This document shows, piece after piece, positions 7,031-14,021 of a stretch of 15,515 nucleotides of DNA. The translations under genes and the position numbers were made by a program. Origin of the DNA: Clostridiales bacterium (GTDB lineage: Bacteria > Bacillota > Clostridia > Christensenellales > Christensenellaceae); the NCBI GenBank assembly GCA_003510345.1, contig DOMW01000019.1, positions 3,629 through 19,143 on the forward strand, given 5' to 3'. The notes under the pieces were generated by a model. It saw only the letters and a list, made by a program, of their open reading frames with translations, made no database searches and had not been told where the DNA came from. How positions within the stretch are numbered: the stretch's first letter is position 1; every line of letters begins with the position of its first letter.

Positions 7031-8305
7031 CTATGCTTCCTTTGTCACAATCCCTTTGAGCGCACCTTCGTCCTCTACCTTGCCCACAAATGTAGCCGTC
7101 AGATTTTCCGGCTTTATTACCTCGTCTATCACGCCCCGCACATCCTCATACGTGACCTTGTTGATAAAGTGCAGCAGCTCGTCGTCCGAATAGACCCTCC
7201 CGGTCAATATCATAGACTTTCCTATGGCGTTCATTTTTGCCGAAGTGCTCTCAAGCGAAAGCATCAGGCTGCCTTTTAACTGCTCTTTACTCTGCAAAAA
7301 CTCCTCTTGCGTGATACCGTCCTTTTTCACCCGGTCAAGCTCCTCGAGTATCATTTCGGTCACGGTTGCCGCGTTTTGCGCCATCGTCCCGGCATACAGC
7401 GAATACATACCCGTATCACGGTACAGCACCGGGTGCGAAAACACGGCGTATGCCATGCCCATCTCCTCGCGTATGCGCTGGAACAACCGCGAACTCATCG
7501 AACCGCCGATCACATTGTTGAGCACGCTCAACGCATATCTCTTCTCCTGCTTCACGGAATAAGACGGCAGCCCCATGCACACATGCACCTGCTCGATGTC
7601 TTTTTCCACTACGGCAAACCCTTTTGCATACGAAAAATCCCCGCAGTCAGCAAACCCGGGAATAGAGGAGCCGAACGGCGCCATACCGCCAAGATGTTCT
7701 TCCAGGCACTCTATGAGCTGCTTTTCCTCAAACCCGCCCGCCACCGCGACCACAATGTTTTCCGTGGAATAGTACCGGTTGATATAACTCTTTAAATCTT
7801 CCCGCTCAAACGATTTGATGTTTTTGGGCGGCCCCAAAATAGTCTTTTGCAGCGAACAACCGTTAAAAAACGTGCTGGATATGAGGTCCATCGCCACATC
7901 CTCCGGGTTGTCGTTCGACATAGCGATCTCTTCCAGCACAACACTCTTTTCCTTTTCCAGTTCCCCTTCATCCAGCACGGAATTACAAAACAGGTCCGCC
8001 AGTATCTCTATCCCCTGTTCCACCTTCTCGTTGATCATTTTGATATAGTAGCAGGTGGATTCTTTTGAGGTAAACGCGTTGATCTGCCCGCCGATATTAT
8101 CCACCGCTATGGCAATCTCCTTTGCGGAACGTTTTTCAGTCCCCTTGAACAACATATGTTCGATCAGGTGCGATATCCCGTTTTCTTCCCCGGTTTCCGT
8201 AATGGAACCGGCGCCCACCCAAATACCGCAGGTAACAGAATGGAATTTAGGCAGCTTTTCCGCGATTAGCGTGACGCCGTTACTCAATTTTTTCTTAATG
8301 AACAT
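7031..8305 (-). CDS. M16 family zinc metallopeptidase
   Basis: This belongs to the pitrilysin / mitochondrial-processing-peptidase-like family, soluble zinc proteases that cut peptides inside a closed chamber; the B. subtilis relative is MlpA (YmxG). The protein is 424 residues, the one-chain size. The inverted zinc motif is HLIEH (His46, Glu49 catalytic, His50), and the third ligand fits Glu126 in VVLEEI, 76 residues later. The central and C-terminal halves carry GGSMSSRLFQ-x-x-RE and YAVFSH, common in the family. The ATG at 8303-8305 (MFIKKKLSNG) is chosen because an AAAGGAA Shine-Dalgarno lies just upstream, while the longer reading frame from 8356 would translate through a terminator hairpin. 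It lies downstream of pnp, as in many Firmicutes, but behind a terminator. The physiological substrate is unknown. Confidence 0.92.
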   Translation of the reverse strand: MFIKKKLSNGVTLIAEKLPKFHSVTCGIWVGAGSITETGEENGISHLIEHMLFKGTEKRSAKEIAIAVDNIGGQINAFTSKESTCYYIKMINEKVEQGIEILADLFCNSVLDEGELEKEKSVVLEEIAMSNDNPEDVAMDLISSTFFNGCSLQKTILGPPKNIKSFEREDLKSYINRYYSTENIVVAVAGGFEEKQLIECLEEHLGGMAPFGSSIPGFADCGDFSYAKGFAVVEKDIEQVHVCMGLPSYSVKQEKRYALSVLNNVIGGSMSSRLFQRIREEMGMAYAVFSHPVLYRDTGMYSLYAGTMAQNAATVTEMILEELDRVKKDGITQEEFLQSKEQLKGSLMLSLESTSAKMNAIGKSMILTGRVYSDDELLHFINKVTYEDVRGVIDEVIKPENLTATFVGKVEDEGALKGIVTKEA

Positions 8306-8320
8306 AGTAATTCCTTTCCC
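8306..8320 (-). promoter_or_regulatory. Shine-Dalgarno that sets the M16 peptidase start
   Basis: AAAGGAA sits 5 nt upstream of the ATG at 8303-8305 on the minus strand. It lies only a few bases beyond the U-tract of the terminator, so a transcript must read through that terminator, or begin in this very short gap, to use it. Confidence 0.7.
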
Positions 8321-8323
8321 TGT

Positions 8324-8353
8324 AAAAAAAGCCGGTAGTCTCATACCGGCTTT
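8324..8353 (-). terminator. Intrinsic terminator between pnp and the M16 gene
   Basis: On the minus strand, AAAGCCGGTA (8353-8344), loop TGAGAC, then TACCGGCTTT (8337-8328) forms a perfect 10-bp stem followed by four more Ts (8327-8324), giving a run of seven T including the stem end. It lies about 20 bp after the pnp stop and 18 bp before the M16 ATG. It should end most rpsO-pnp transcripts, leaving the M16-dUTPase pair to read-through. Confidence 0.88.
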
Positions 8354-8374
8354 CATTGCTCTGCTGCTTCTGCT

Positions 8375-10474
8375 TCAGTCTTCTTCCTTCTTCGCCTCCG
8401 GCACAAGCCCCTTATGCGTCAGGTTGATCCTGCCCTGCTTGTCTATCTCGATGACCTTCACCAGTATCTCGTCGCCTATGTTGCACACATCCTCCACCTT
8501 CTTCACATATTCGTTTGAAAGGTTGGATATGCGGCACATACCTTCCTTGCCGGGTGCAAGCTCCACAAACGCGCCAAAGTTCATGATGCGCGTCACTTTG
8601 CCGAGGAACAACTCACCGACCTTCACATCTTTTACGATCGTCTCGATGATCTTCCTCGCCTTCGCCGCGGCTTCCGTGTCCGGCGTCAAAATGGAAACGC
8701 TGCCGTCGTCCTCGATGTCGATCTTCACGCCGGTGTCTTCGATTATCTTATTGATAACCTTTCCGCCCGTGCCAATAACCTCTCTGATCTTATCCGGGTC
8801 GATCATGAAGCGGATGATTTTAGGCGCGTAGGGCGAAAGCTCTTCCCTGGGCTTATCAAGCGTTTCATTCATCTTGCCCAAAATAAACAGCCTGCCTTTT
8901 AAGGCCTGCGCAAGCGCGCGCTCCAAAATCTCCCGGTCGATCCCCTTTATTTTGATATCCATCTGTATGGCGGTAATGCCTTTTTCCGTGCCCGCCACCT
9001 TAAAGTCCATATCGCCAATGAAATCCTCCAGCCCCTGTATATCCGTCAGCACAACGACTTTGCCGTCCTGCTTTATAAGGCCCATCGCGCAGCCCGCGAC
9101 GGAAGCCTTTAAGGGCACGCCCGCGTCCATCAACGCAAGGCAGCTCGAGCAAACGCTCGCCTGCGACGTGGAACCGTTCGAGCTTATGACCTCGGAAACG
9201 GAACGGATGGCATACGGGAATTCCTCCTCGCTCGGCAATACAGGCTCAAGCGCGCGCGTGGCGAGCGCGCCGTGGCCGATCTCGCGGCGGGAGGTGGAAC
9301 GCATCATCTTCGCTTCGCCGGTAGAATACGGCGGCATGTTGTAATGGTGCATATAACGTTTGAACGTATCTTCGGATATGCCGTCAAGGTTCTGCCCTTC
9401 CCGGAGCGAACCCAGCGTCACAAAGTTCATCGCCTGCGTTAAGCCGCGCGTAAACACAGCGCTGCCGTGCGCGCGCGCCACGATGCCCGTCTCGCACCAA
9501 ATCGGGCGGATATCCTCATATTTCCTGCCATCCGGGCGCGTCTCGTGGTTGACGATCTTATCGCGGATGATCTCTTTCATCAAGTTATACAGCACGTTGT
9601 TGATATGAAGCTCGCTTTCGGGGAAACGCTCGGCAAAGTGCTCGTTCACTTCCTTTTTGATCTGGTCTTCACGCTGCGAGCGTTCGTTCCTATCAAACGT
9701 ATCCACGCTCCACCGCACTTTTTCCGTCGCGAACTCACGCACAGCGGCGTTGATCTCTTCCGGGATGGCGTACACTTCGATCTGTTTTTCCGGCTTGCCG
9801 ATCTCCCGTTTGATATTCTCTATAAATTCGCAGATCTTTTTGATCTCCTCGTGGGCGAACAGTATCGCGTTCAGCATTTCCTCTTCGGAAATCTCGCTCG
9901 CGCCCGCTTCCACCATCATCACGGCGTCTTTTGTGCCCGAGACCGTCAGGTCAAGCCTGCTTTTCTCGCGCTGCGCCGAATCCGGGTTAATGACATACTC
10001 GCCATCCACATAGCCCACGACCACAGAACCCGTAGGCCCGGCGAACGGAATGCCGGAAATGGAAAGAGCGGCGGAAGAACCGATCATGCCATATACCTCC
10101 GGCGGGATGTCCGTATCCACCGAAAGCACGGTCGCGACGACCTGCACATCGTTATAATACCCTTTGGGAAAAAGCGGGCGGATGGGCCGGTCGATCAGCC
10201 GCGAAGCGAGCACCGCCTTTTCGGAAGGCCGCCCCTCGCGCTTGATGAACCCGCCGGGTATTTTGCCCACAGAATACATTTTCTCTTCAAATTCCACGCT
10301 CAGCGGGAAGAAATCGATCCCCTGCCGCTGCGTTTTAGACGCCGTGGCAGTCACGAGCAGTGTTGTATCCCCACATTTCACGAGCACCGCCCCGTCTGCC
10401 TGAAAGGCGTATTTACCGCTCTCCACCGTGAGAGTCCGGCCGCCCAATTCCATTTGGTACACATTGTTTTGCAT
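8375..10474 (-). CDS. pnp: Polynucleotide phosphorylase
   Basis: PNPase degrades RNA from the 3' end by phosphorolysis and can add tails in reverse; it works in mRNA turnover. The 699-residue protein has the standard order: first RNase PH domain (about 10-140), helical domain, second RNase PH domain (about 310-540), KH domain (about 553-615, with GTGG at 568-571) and S1 domain (about 617-690). Signatures seen are IPGGFIKREGRPSEKAVL, LIDRPIRPLFP, GSTSQASVCSS (phosphate site), and GDMDFKVAGT with the catalytic aspartates Asp487 and Asp489. In the S1 domain, the usual EGLVHIS-like strand reads EGMCRIS. The ATG at 10472-10474 has an AAGGAG Shine-Dalgarno 7 nt upstream. It follows rpsO by 90 bp, the classical rpsO-pnp pair. 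Confidence 0.98.
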   Translation of the reverse strand: MQNNVYQMELGGRTLTVESGKYAFQADGAVLVKCGDTTLLVTATASKTQRQGIDFFPLSVEFEEKMYSVGKIPGGFIKREGRPSEKAVLASRLIDRPIRPLFPKGYYNDVQVVATVLSVDTDIPPEVYGMIGSSAALSISGIPFAGPTGSVVVGYVDGEYVINPDSAQREKSRLDLTVSGTKDAVMMVEAGASEISEEEMLNAILFAHEEIKKICEFIENIKREIGKPEKQIEVYAIPEEINAAVREFATEKVRWSVDTFDRNERSQREDQIKKEVNEHFAERFPESELHINNVLYNLMKEIIRDKIVNHETRPDGRKYEDIRPIWCETGIVARAHGSAVFTRGLTQAMNFVTLGSLREGQNLDGISEDTFKRYMHHYNMPPYSTGEAKMMRSTSRREIGHGALATRALEPVLPSEEEFPYAIRSVSEVISSNGSTSQASVCSSCLALMDAGVPLKASVAGCAMGLIKQDGKVVVLTDIQGLEDFIGDMDFKVAGTEKGITAIQMDIKIKGIDREILERALAQALKGRLFILGKMNETLDKPREELSPYAPKIIRFMIDPDKIREVIGTGGKVINKIIEDTGVKIDIEDDGSVSILTPDTEAAAKARKIIETIVKDVKVGELFLGKVTRIMNFGAFVELAPGKEGMCRISNLSNEYVKKVEDVCNIGDEILVKVIEIDKQGRINLTHKGLVPEAKKEED

Positions 10475-10528
10475 TTCATTCTCCTTATATATTTATATTC
10501 GCTTAATAAAAATCCTCAACACAAACAA

Positions 10529-10551
10529 TAGAGCGAGTAAGACCCGCTCTA
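10529..10551 (-). other. Hairpin in the rpsO-pnp gap
   Basis: On the minus strand, TAGAGCG (10551-10545) pairs with CGCTCTA (10535-10529). The stem extends inward by GT/AC after one mismatch and closes on a CTT loop. It is followed by ATTGTTTGTGTT, which is U-rich but interrupted, so it could be a weak terminator or a processing site. In E. coli the equivalent gap holds an RNase III site used in PNPase autoregulation. A similar role here is only an inference. Confidence 0.5.
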
Positions 10552-10564
10552 TAAACCCTGGCGC

Positions 10565-10828
10565 TTATTTTCTTAAATTCAGGCTTTCGATGAGGCTCCT
10601 GTACCGCGCGATGTCCTTCGCTTTCAGATAGTTAAGCAAGCCCCTTCTTTTTCCGACCATTTTGAGCAGCCCGCGCCGTGAATGCGAGTCTTTCTTGTTT
10701 ACCTGCAAGTGCTCGTTTAAGTGGTTTATGCGGTAGGTGAGCAACGCCACCTGCACCTCAGGCGACCCTGTATCGCCCTCTTTTTGCGCATACTTCTCAA
10801 TAATGCCCGTCTTTGTCTCTTTGTCCAT
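10565..10828 (-). CDS. rpsO: Small ribosomal subunit protein S15
   Basis: S15 binds the central domain of 16S rRNA early in 30S assembly and contacts 23S rRNA in an intersubunit bridge. The signatures KEGDTGSPEVQVALLTYRI and DSHSRRGLLKMVGKRRGLL are intact, and the C-terminus LIESLNLRK is normal. The length is 87 residues, close to the usual 88-89. The start is the ATG at 10826-10828 (MDKETK), because the GGAGG Shine-Dalgarno at 10834-10838 lies 5 nt ahead; the in-frame ATG at 10840 overlaps that site and would leave no ribosome-binding site. The gene appears to have its own promoter and a structured leader, consistent with S15 autoregulation. Confidence 0.97.
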   Translation of the reverse strand: MDKETKTGIIEKYAQKEGDTGSPEVQVALLTYRINHLNEHLQVNKKDSHSRRGLLKMVGKRRGLLNYLKAKDIARYRSLIESLNLRK

Positions 10829-10933
10829 CTGTACCTCCATGATTGGCTTTGTTTATCCCGAAGCACTATGCCGACGTTGGAGCTTCGCCCAGCAGAGCAC
10901 CCGATCATTTCGCGCGGACCCACATCCGCAACG
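10829..10933 (-). promoter_or_regulatory. Structured rpsO leader, candidate S15 autoregulatory RNA
   Basis: The leader of about 105 nt can form two hairpins on the minus strand. The first is GCGGA (10929-10925) with TCCGC (10918-10914), loop TGTGGG. The second is CGAAGC (10887-10882) with GCTTCG (10864-10859) around a 17-nt loop. Bases TCCA at the start of the second loop (10881-10878) are complementary to TGGA (10839-10836), which overlaps the Shine-Dalgarno, so an H-type pseudoknot covering the ribosome-binding site is possible. Known S15 leaders in other bacteria work by pseudoknots or junctions. Assignment to that class is inference from position and pairing. Confidence 0.5.
10834..10838 (-). 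promoter_or_regulatory. Shine-Dalgarno that sets the rpsO start
   Basis: GGAGG, 5 nt before the ATG at 10826-10828, overlaps the upstream in-frame ATG (10838-10840) and so rules it out as the main start. Confidence 0.85.
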
Positions 10934-10939
10934 GAACTA

Positions 10940-10968
10940 ATTCTAACACAATAAGTATGGCTTGTAAA
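10940..10968 (-). promoter_or_regulatory. Sigma-A promoter of rpsO overlapping the ribF stop
   Basis: On the minus strand, TTTACA (10968-10963), a 17-bp spacer and TAGAAT (10945-10940) each match the -35 and -10 consensus at five of six bases. The -10 box begins with the TAG stop of ribF. The expected start is near 10933, giving a leader of about 105 nt. It allows rpsO-pnp to be expressed apart from the infB-ribF operon. Confidence 0.65.
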
Positions 10969-11857
10969 CCTCTAAATCGCGCAGCGTACCCTTCGCGGCC
11001 GCGCTGTTGCGCGCGATTTCAGCCCGCAACGCCTCTATGCCGGAAAAGCGCCTCTCCTCCCGCAGCAGCTCTATAAAGAAAACACGCAGCGTTTCCCCAT
11101 AGATATCGCCGTCAAAATCCAGTATAAACGTCTCCACGTTCACGCGCGCATCCTGTTTTACAGTGGGTTTTCTGCCCACGTTTGTCACCCCGCGCAGCAG
11201 CTTGCCGCCCGCCAGCACAACCGTGGCATACACCCCGCGCATCGGAAGCAGCTTTTCCGTCGTGAAATTCGCGGTGGGAAAGCCTATTTCCCGGCCCAAG
11301 CCCGCCCCTTTTTCAATGCGCCCGTCCGCAAAGTAATACCGGCCTAAAAGCCGCATCGCCTCGGTCATATCCCCGTTTTGTACCATCTCGCGCACCTTGC
11401 TGCTCGATACTTTGAAGCCGTCCTTATCTATCTCGGGGACAACGCTAAGCGAATACCCATACTTTGGCGCCAGCGCTTTCAAAAGCGCCGCGTCCCCAAC
11501 GGCGTTTTGCCCAAACCGGAAGTCATACCCCACCGTGATATGCCGGATCCGCAGTTCCGTTACCGCCTTTTTTATGAACGCCTCCGGCGCAAGCCGCGAA
11601 AAGGCATTGTCAAATTCCCGCGAGTAATACCGTTCCACCCCCATGCTCGCAAGGATATACCGTTTTTCCTTTTCCGTGAAAATATGCGCGCCGCAAGCAG
11701 GCTTGGAATCAAACGTATAGATCGTACTTTTCTCCCCTTGCCGTTTCAAAATATCTTCTACCAGCGCCTGATGCCCCAGATGCACGCCGTCGAAAAGGCC
11801 GAAAGCGCAAGCCGTATGCTCTTGCAGCGGAAAGTCAGTCTCATGTAGTATCTTCAT
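10943..11857 (-). CDS. ribF: Bifunctional riboflavin kinase / FAD synthetase
   Basis: RibF phosphorylates riboflavin to FMN and then adenylylates it to FAD. The 304-residue protein has the normal two-domain layout. The N-terminal nucleotidyltransferase domain has GLFDGVHLGH (about 20-29), VGYDFRFG (109-116) and SSSKVRE (151-157). The C-terminal flavokinase domain has GLGREIGFPTAN (about 186-197) and the catalytic Glu242 in NVETFILDF. The first motif has Leu where Asn or Phe is more common (GNFDGVHLGH), a mild change. The ATG overlaps the truB stop in an ATGA, so translation is coupled to truB. The stop lies within the promoter of rpsO. Confidence 0.96.
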   Translation of the reverse strand: MKILHETDFPLQEHTACAFGLFDGVHLGHQALVEDILKRQGEKSTIYTFDSKPACGAHIFTEKEKRYILASMGVERYYSREFDNAFSRLAPEAFIKKAVTELRIRHITVGYDFRFGQNAVGDAALLKALAPKYGYSLSVVPEIDKDGFKVSSSKVREMVQNGDMTEAMRLLGRYYFADGRIEKGAGLGREIGFPTANFTTEKLLPMRGVYATVVLAGGKLLRGVTNVGRKPTVKQDARVNVETFILDFDGDIYGETLRVFFIELLREERRFSGIEALRAEIARNSAAAKGTLRDLEVYKPYLLC

Positions 11858-12720
11858 ATCTTCATCATCGCCGCCGCCTTGAGCGCGCGCCCCTGTTTCC
11901 TCGCGATCGCGATCAATTCATTTTCGCAATACACCGCGTAATCCGTGTTTTCCTCCACTTGCAGCGCCACACGCGAGAGGTCGATCGCCGCGCCGGATAC
12001 CGCCACCGGGTAAAGATACCCGGGCAGTTGCACTTTGGGTAAAAAGGAAATTGCTTCCTCCATGCTTATAAGCGCCGATTCTTTTGCTTCTTCCAGTTCA
12101 TCCAGCGTCACCGCGTCCTCTATCGCAAATCCGCCGGTTTTTGTGCGCAGCAGGAAGGACGTGTACGCACATGTTCCCATCGCTTCCGCCATGTCGGCAA
12201 GCAGCGTGCGGATGTATGTGCCTTTAGAGCACTGTATTTTAAGCAGGCAGCGGTCCTCCTGCCTGCCCAGCAGCTCTATTCCGTATATTGTGACATCGCG
12301 CGGGGGTTTTTGCACGGCCAGCCCTTTGCGCGCAAGCTTGTAGAGCGGCGTTCCCTCGTGTTTTATCGCCGAGTACGCGGGCGGCGCCTGACTGATCGCC
12401 CCTGTGAATTGCCCCATCGCTTGTTTTAAGCGCTGTTCATTCGGTATATCGCCGCATGTGCCCGTGACTTTCCCGTAACTATCCAGTGTATCCGTCTCGA
12501 TACCATAAACTATTTCGGCAATATATTCCTTTTTGCCGTTCATAATGTAACTTGCCAGTTTAGTGGCGCGCCCCACGCACACGGGTAGAACACCCGCCGC
12601 GCCCGGATCGAGCGTGCCGGTATGCCCCACTTTTTTCTCGCCCAATATTCTCTTCACCGCCGCCACCGCATTACCGGAAGACATCGCGGGCGGCTTCAAA
12701 ACATTCACCACGCCGTTCAA
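11854..12720 (-). CDS. truB: tRNA pseudouridine(55) synthase
   Basis: TruB converts U55 to pseudouridine in the T-loop of tRNAs. The protein from the chosen start is 288 residues. The N-terminal motif NGVVNVLKPPAMSS is followed by GHTGTLDPGAAGVL with the catalytic Asp38, then the KEYIAEI strand and SKGTYIRTL, the family's other core motifs. The C-terminal RNA-binding region has diverged. The start is a TTG at 12718-12720 because the family's N-terminus begins here and a GGGGGAG Shine-Dalgarno sits 8 nt upstream; the ATG at 12789 would add 23 residues that only read through the nrnA end. TTG and the nrnA TGA stop share two bases (TTGA), so translation is coupled. Confidence 0.94.
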   Translation of the reverse strand: MNGVVNVLKPPAMSSGNAVAAVKRILGEKKVGHTGTLDPGAAGVLPVCVGRATKLASYIMNGKKEYIAEIVYGIETDTLDSYGKVTGTCGDIPNEQRLKQAMGQFTGAISQAPPAYSAIKHEGTPLYKLARKGLAVQKPPRDVTIYGIELLGRQEDRCLLKIQCSKGTYIRTLLADMAEAMGTCAYTSFLLRTKTGGFAIEDAVTLDELEEAKESALISMEEAISFLPKVQLPGYLYPVAVSGAAIDLSRVALQVEENTDYAVYCENELIAIARKQGRALKAAAMMKI

Positions 12721-13667
12721 CGAATATACTCCCCCGCAACGCTTACGACTGTTTGCAATATGTCGTATATATTCCCTTTCATCATGCACCCGGCGGCGCG
12801 CACATGCCCCCCGCCGCCATAGCGCCCCGCGAAATCCGCCACGTCGGCATACTGTTTGGAACGAAAGCTCACTTTATACGCGCCTTCTTTTACCTCGCGT
12901 ATAAAAACCGCTATCTCCACCGTCTGCACATCCCGCGCGTAATTGATAATGGATTCGCAGTCGGAAGGTTTCGCCCCCGCTTCCTCCATCTCATTTCGCG
13001 TTATGACCGAAATGGCAAGCTTTCCGTCCCTGTGCAGCCGCATATTTCGTATAAAAGTGCTGATTAAGAGCGTCGCCCCGAGCGACCGCTCGTTGAATAT
13101 CTTGTTTGCCACAAAGTTGATATCCATCCCCATATTGATAATCTGCGAACAGATTTCAAACGCGCGCGGCGTCGTGTTGGAAAATGTAAAATTCCCGGTA
13201 TCCGTCGCGATCGCCGTGTAAATGCCGATCCGCGCCGCTTCATCCGGCGTAGCGTTAAGCGCCCGCATCAGGTCAAATATAATCTCGCCCGTCGCCGCCA
13301 CATCCGCCACATGGTTTACCTGCGCGTACTTTGGGTTTGAGGCGTGGTGGTCTAAATTCATATTCGGCTTGCTAAAGAAGAACGCCCGCGCATCCGCAAG
13401 CCTAAGCTCGTCCGCGCAGTCCACAGCGATACAAGCGCCGTATTCCTCCGCGTCCGCCTGCGCAAGCATTTTAAGGTATGGCCGGAATTCCGGGAAGTCA
13501 TATTTTTCCGGCAACGGGGCAAGCAAGAGCACATCCGCCCGCTTCTTAAGGCCGCGCAGCGCCGAAGCAAGCGAAAACGCGCTTCCCAGCGCGTCCCCAT
13601 CCGGATTCAAATGTGTGAATACCGCGAAACTATTTTGCCCGCCAATAAAATCAACGACCGGCTTCAT
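12717..13667 (-). CDS. nrnA: DHH phosphoesterase, NrnA-like nanoRNase / pAp phosphatase
   Basis: NrnA-type enzymes degrade very short RNA or DNA oligomers and, in several species, dephosphorylate 3'-phosphoadenosine 5'-phosphate. The 316-residue protein has the DHH domain motifs with their Mn-binding residues: HLNPDGDALGS (His19, Asp23, Asp25), VDCAD (Asp83), LDHHASN (Asp106-His107-His108) and ATDTGNF (Asp156). A DHHA1 domain follows with GGGGHVRAAG at 284-293. The ATG at 13665-13667 has a GAGGTG Shine-Dalgarno about 7 nt upstream. It overlaps the rbfA end by 17 nt and the truB start by 2 nt, a position between rbfA and truB that is common in Firmicutes. Substrate choice between oligonucleotides and pAp cannot be read from the sequence. 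Confidence 0.92.
   Translation of the reverse strand: MKPVVDFIGGQNSFAVFTHLNPDGDALGSAFSLASALRGLKKRADVLLLAPLPEKYDFPEFRPYLKMLAQADAEEYGACIAVDCADELRLADARAFFFSKPNMNLDHHASNPKYAQVNHVADVAATGEIIFDLMRALNATPDEAARIGIYTAIATDTGNFTFSNTTPRAFEICSQIINMGMDINFVANKIFNERSLGATLLISTFIRNMRLHRDGKLAISVITRNEMEEAGAKPSDCESIINYARDVQTVEIAVFIREVKEGAYKVSFRSKQYADVADFAGRYGGGGHVRAAGCMMKGNIYDILQTVVSVAGEYIR
12729..12735 (-). promoter_or_regulatory. Shine-Dalgarno that sets the truB TTG start
   Basis: GGGGGAG on the minus strand, 8 nt before TTG at 12718-12720 and inside the nrnA coding end. No ATG or GTG lies at a suitable distance. Confidence 0.75.
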
Positions 13668-14016
13668 CGTTTTTCACCTCGTCCAGCAGTTTAGCGATCT
13701 TAAGGCCATGCTCTATCGATTCATCGAGCACAAAGACAAGCTCGGGCACACGCCTGAGCCGCAACGCTCTTGAGAGTTTCGTGCGGATGAACGGCGCGGC
13801 GTGGTTTAACCCATCCACCGTCGCGTTCCGTTTTTTATCCGTATCATACACACTCACAAATACCTTCGCGTATTTTAAATCGGGTGTTACGTCCACCTTT
13901 GTGATGCTGGCCATCCGCGAGACCCTATCGTCCTTTACATCGCCCTGCACGACGGCGGAAAGCGCCCGCTTCACCTCTTCATCCACCCGTTCACGCCTTT
14001 GTTTTCTATCCGCCAT
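13651..14016 (-). CDS. rbfA: 30S ribosome-binding factor A
   Basis: RbfA binds the immature small subunit near 16S helix 1 and aids late 30S maturation and cold adaptation. The 121-residue protein is the normal size for a type-II KH-like fold. Family features are an N-terminal basic helix (RKQRRERVDEEVKRAL), ITKVDVTPDLKYAKVFVSV (about 38-56), and R-x-x-P-E-L-x-F-x-x-D-E-S-I-E-x-G near the C-terminus. The ATG at 14014-14016 lies 5 bp after the infB stop; the only ribosome-binding site is a weak AAAGG close to the ATG, so coupling to infB translation is likely. Confidence 0.95.
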   Translation of the reverse strand: MADRKQRRERVDEEVKRALSAVVQGDVKDDRVSRMASITKVDVTPDLKYAKVFVSVYDTDKKRNATVDGLNHAAPFIRTKLSRALRLRRVPELVFVLDESIEHGLKIAKLLDEVKNDEAGR

Positions 14017-14021
14017 AGCCT

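Noticed and set aside
8306..8356. Longer M16 reading frame starting at the ATG at 8356
   Set aside because: The extra 17 residues are encoded by the terminator hairpin and its T-run, and the family N-terminus begins at 8305 behind a Shine-Dalgarno.
10492..10519. TTGAGG-16-TATAAA as a pnp promoter
   Set aside because: The predicted start would fall inside the pnp Shine-Dalgarno at 10481-10486, leaving no usable leader; the region is simply AT-rich.
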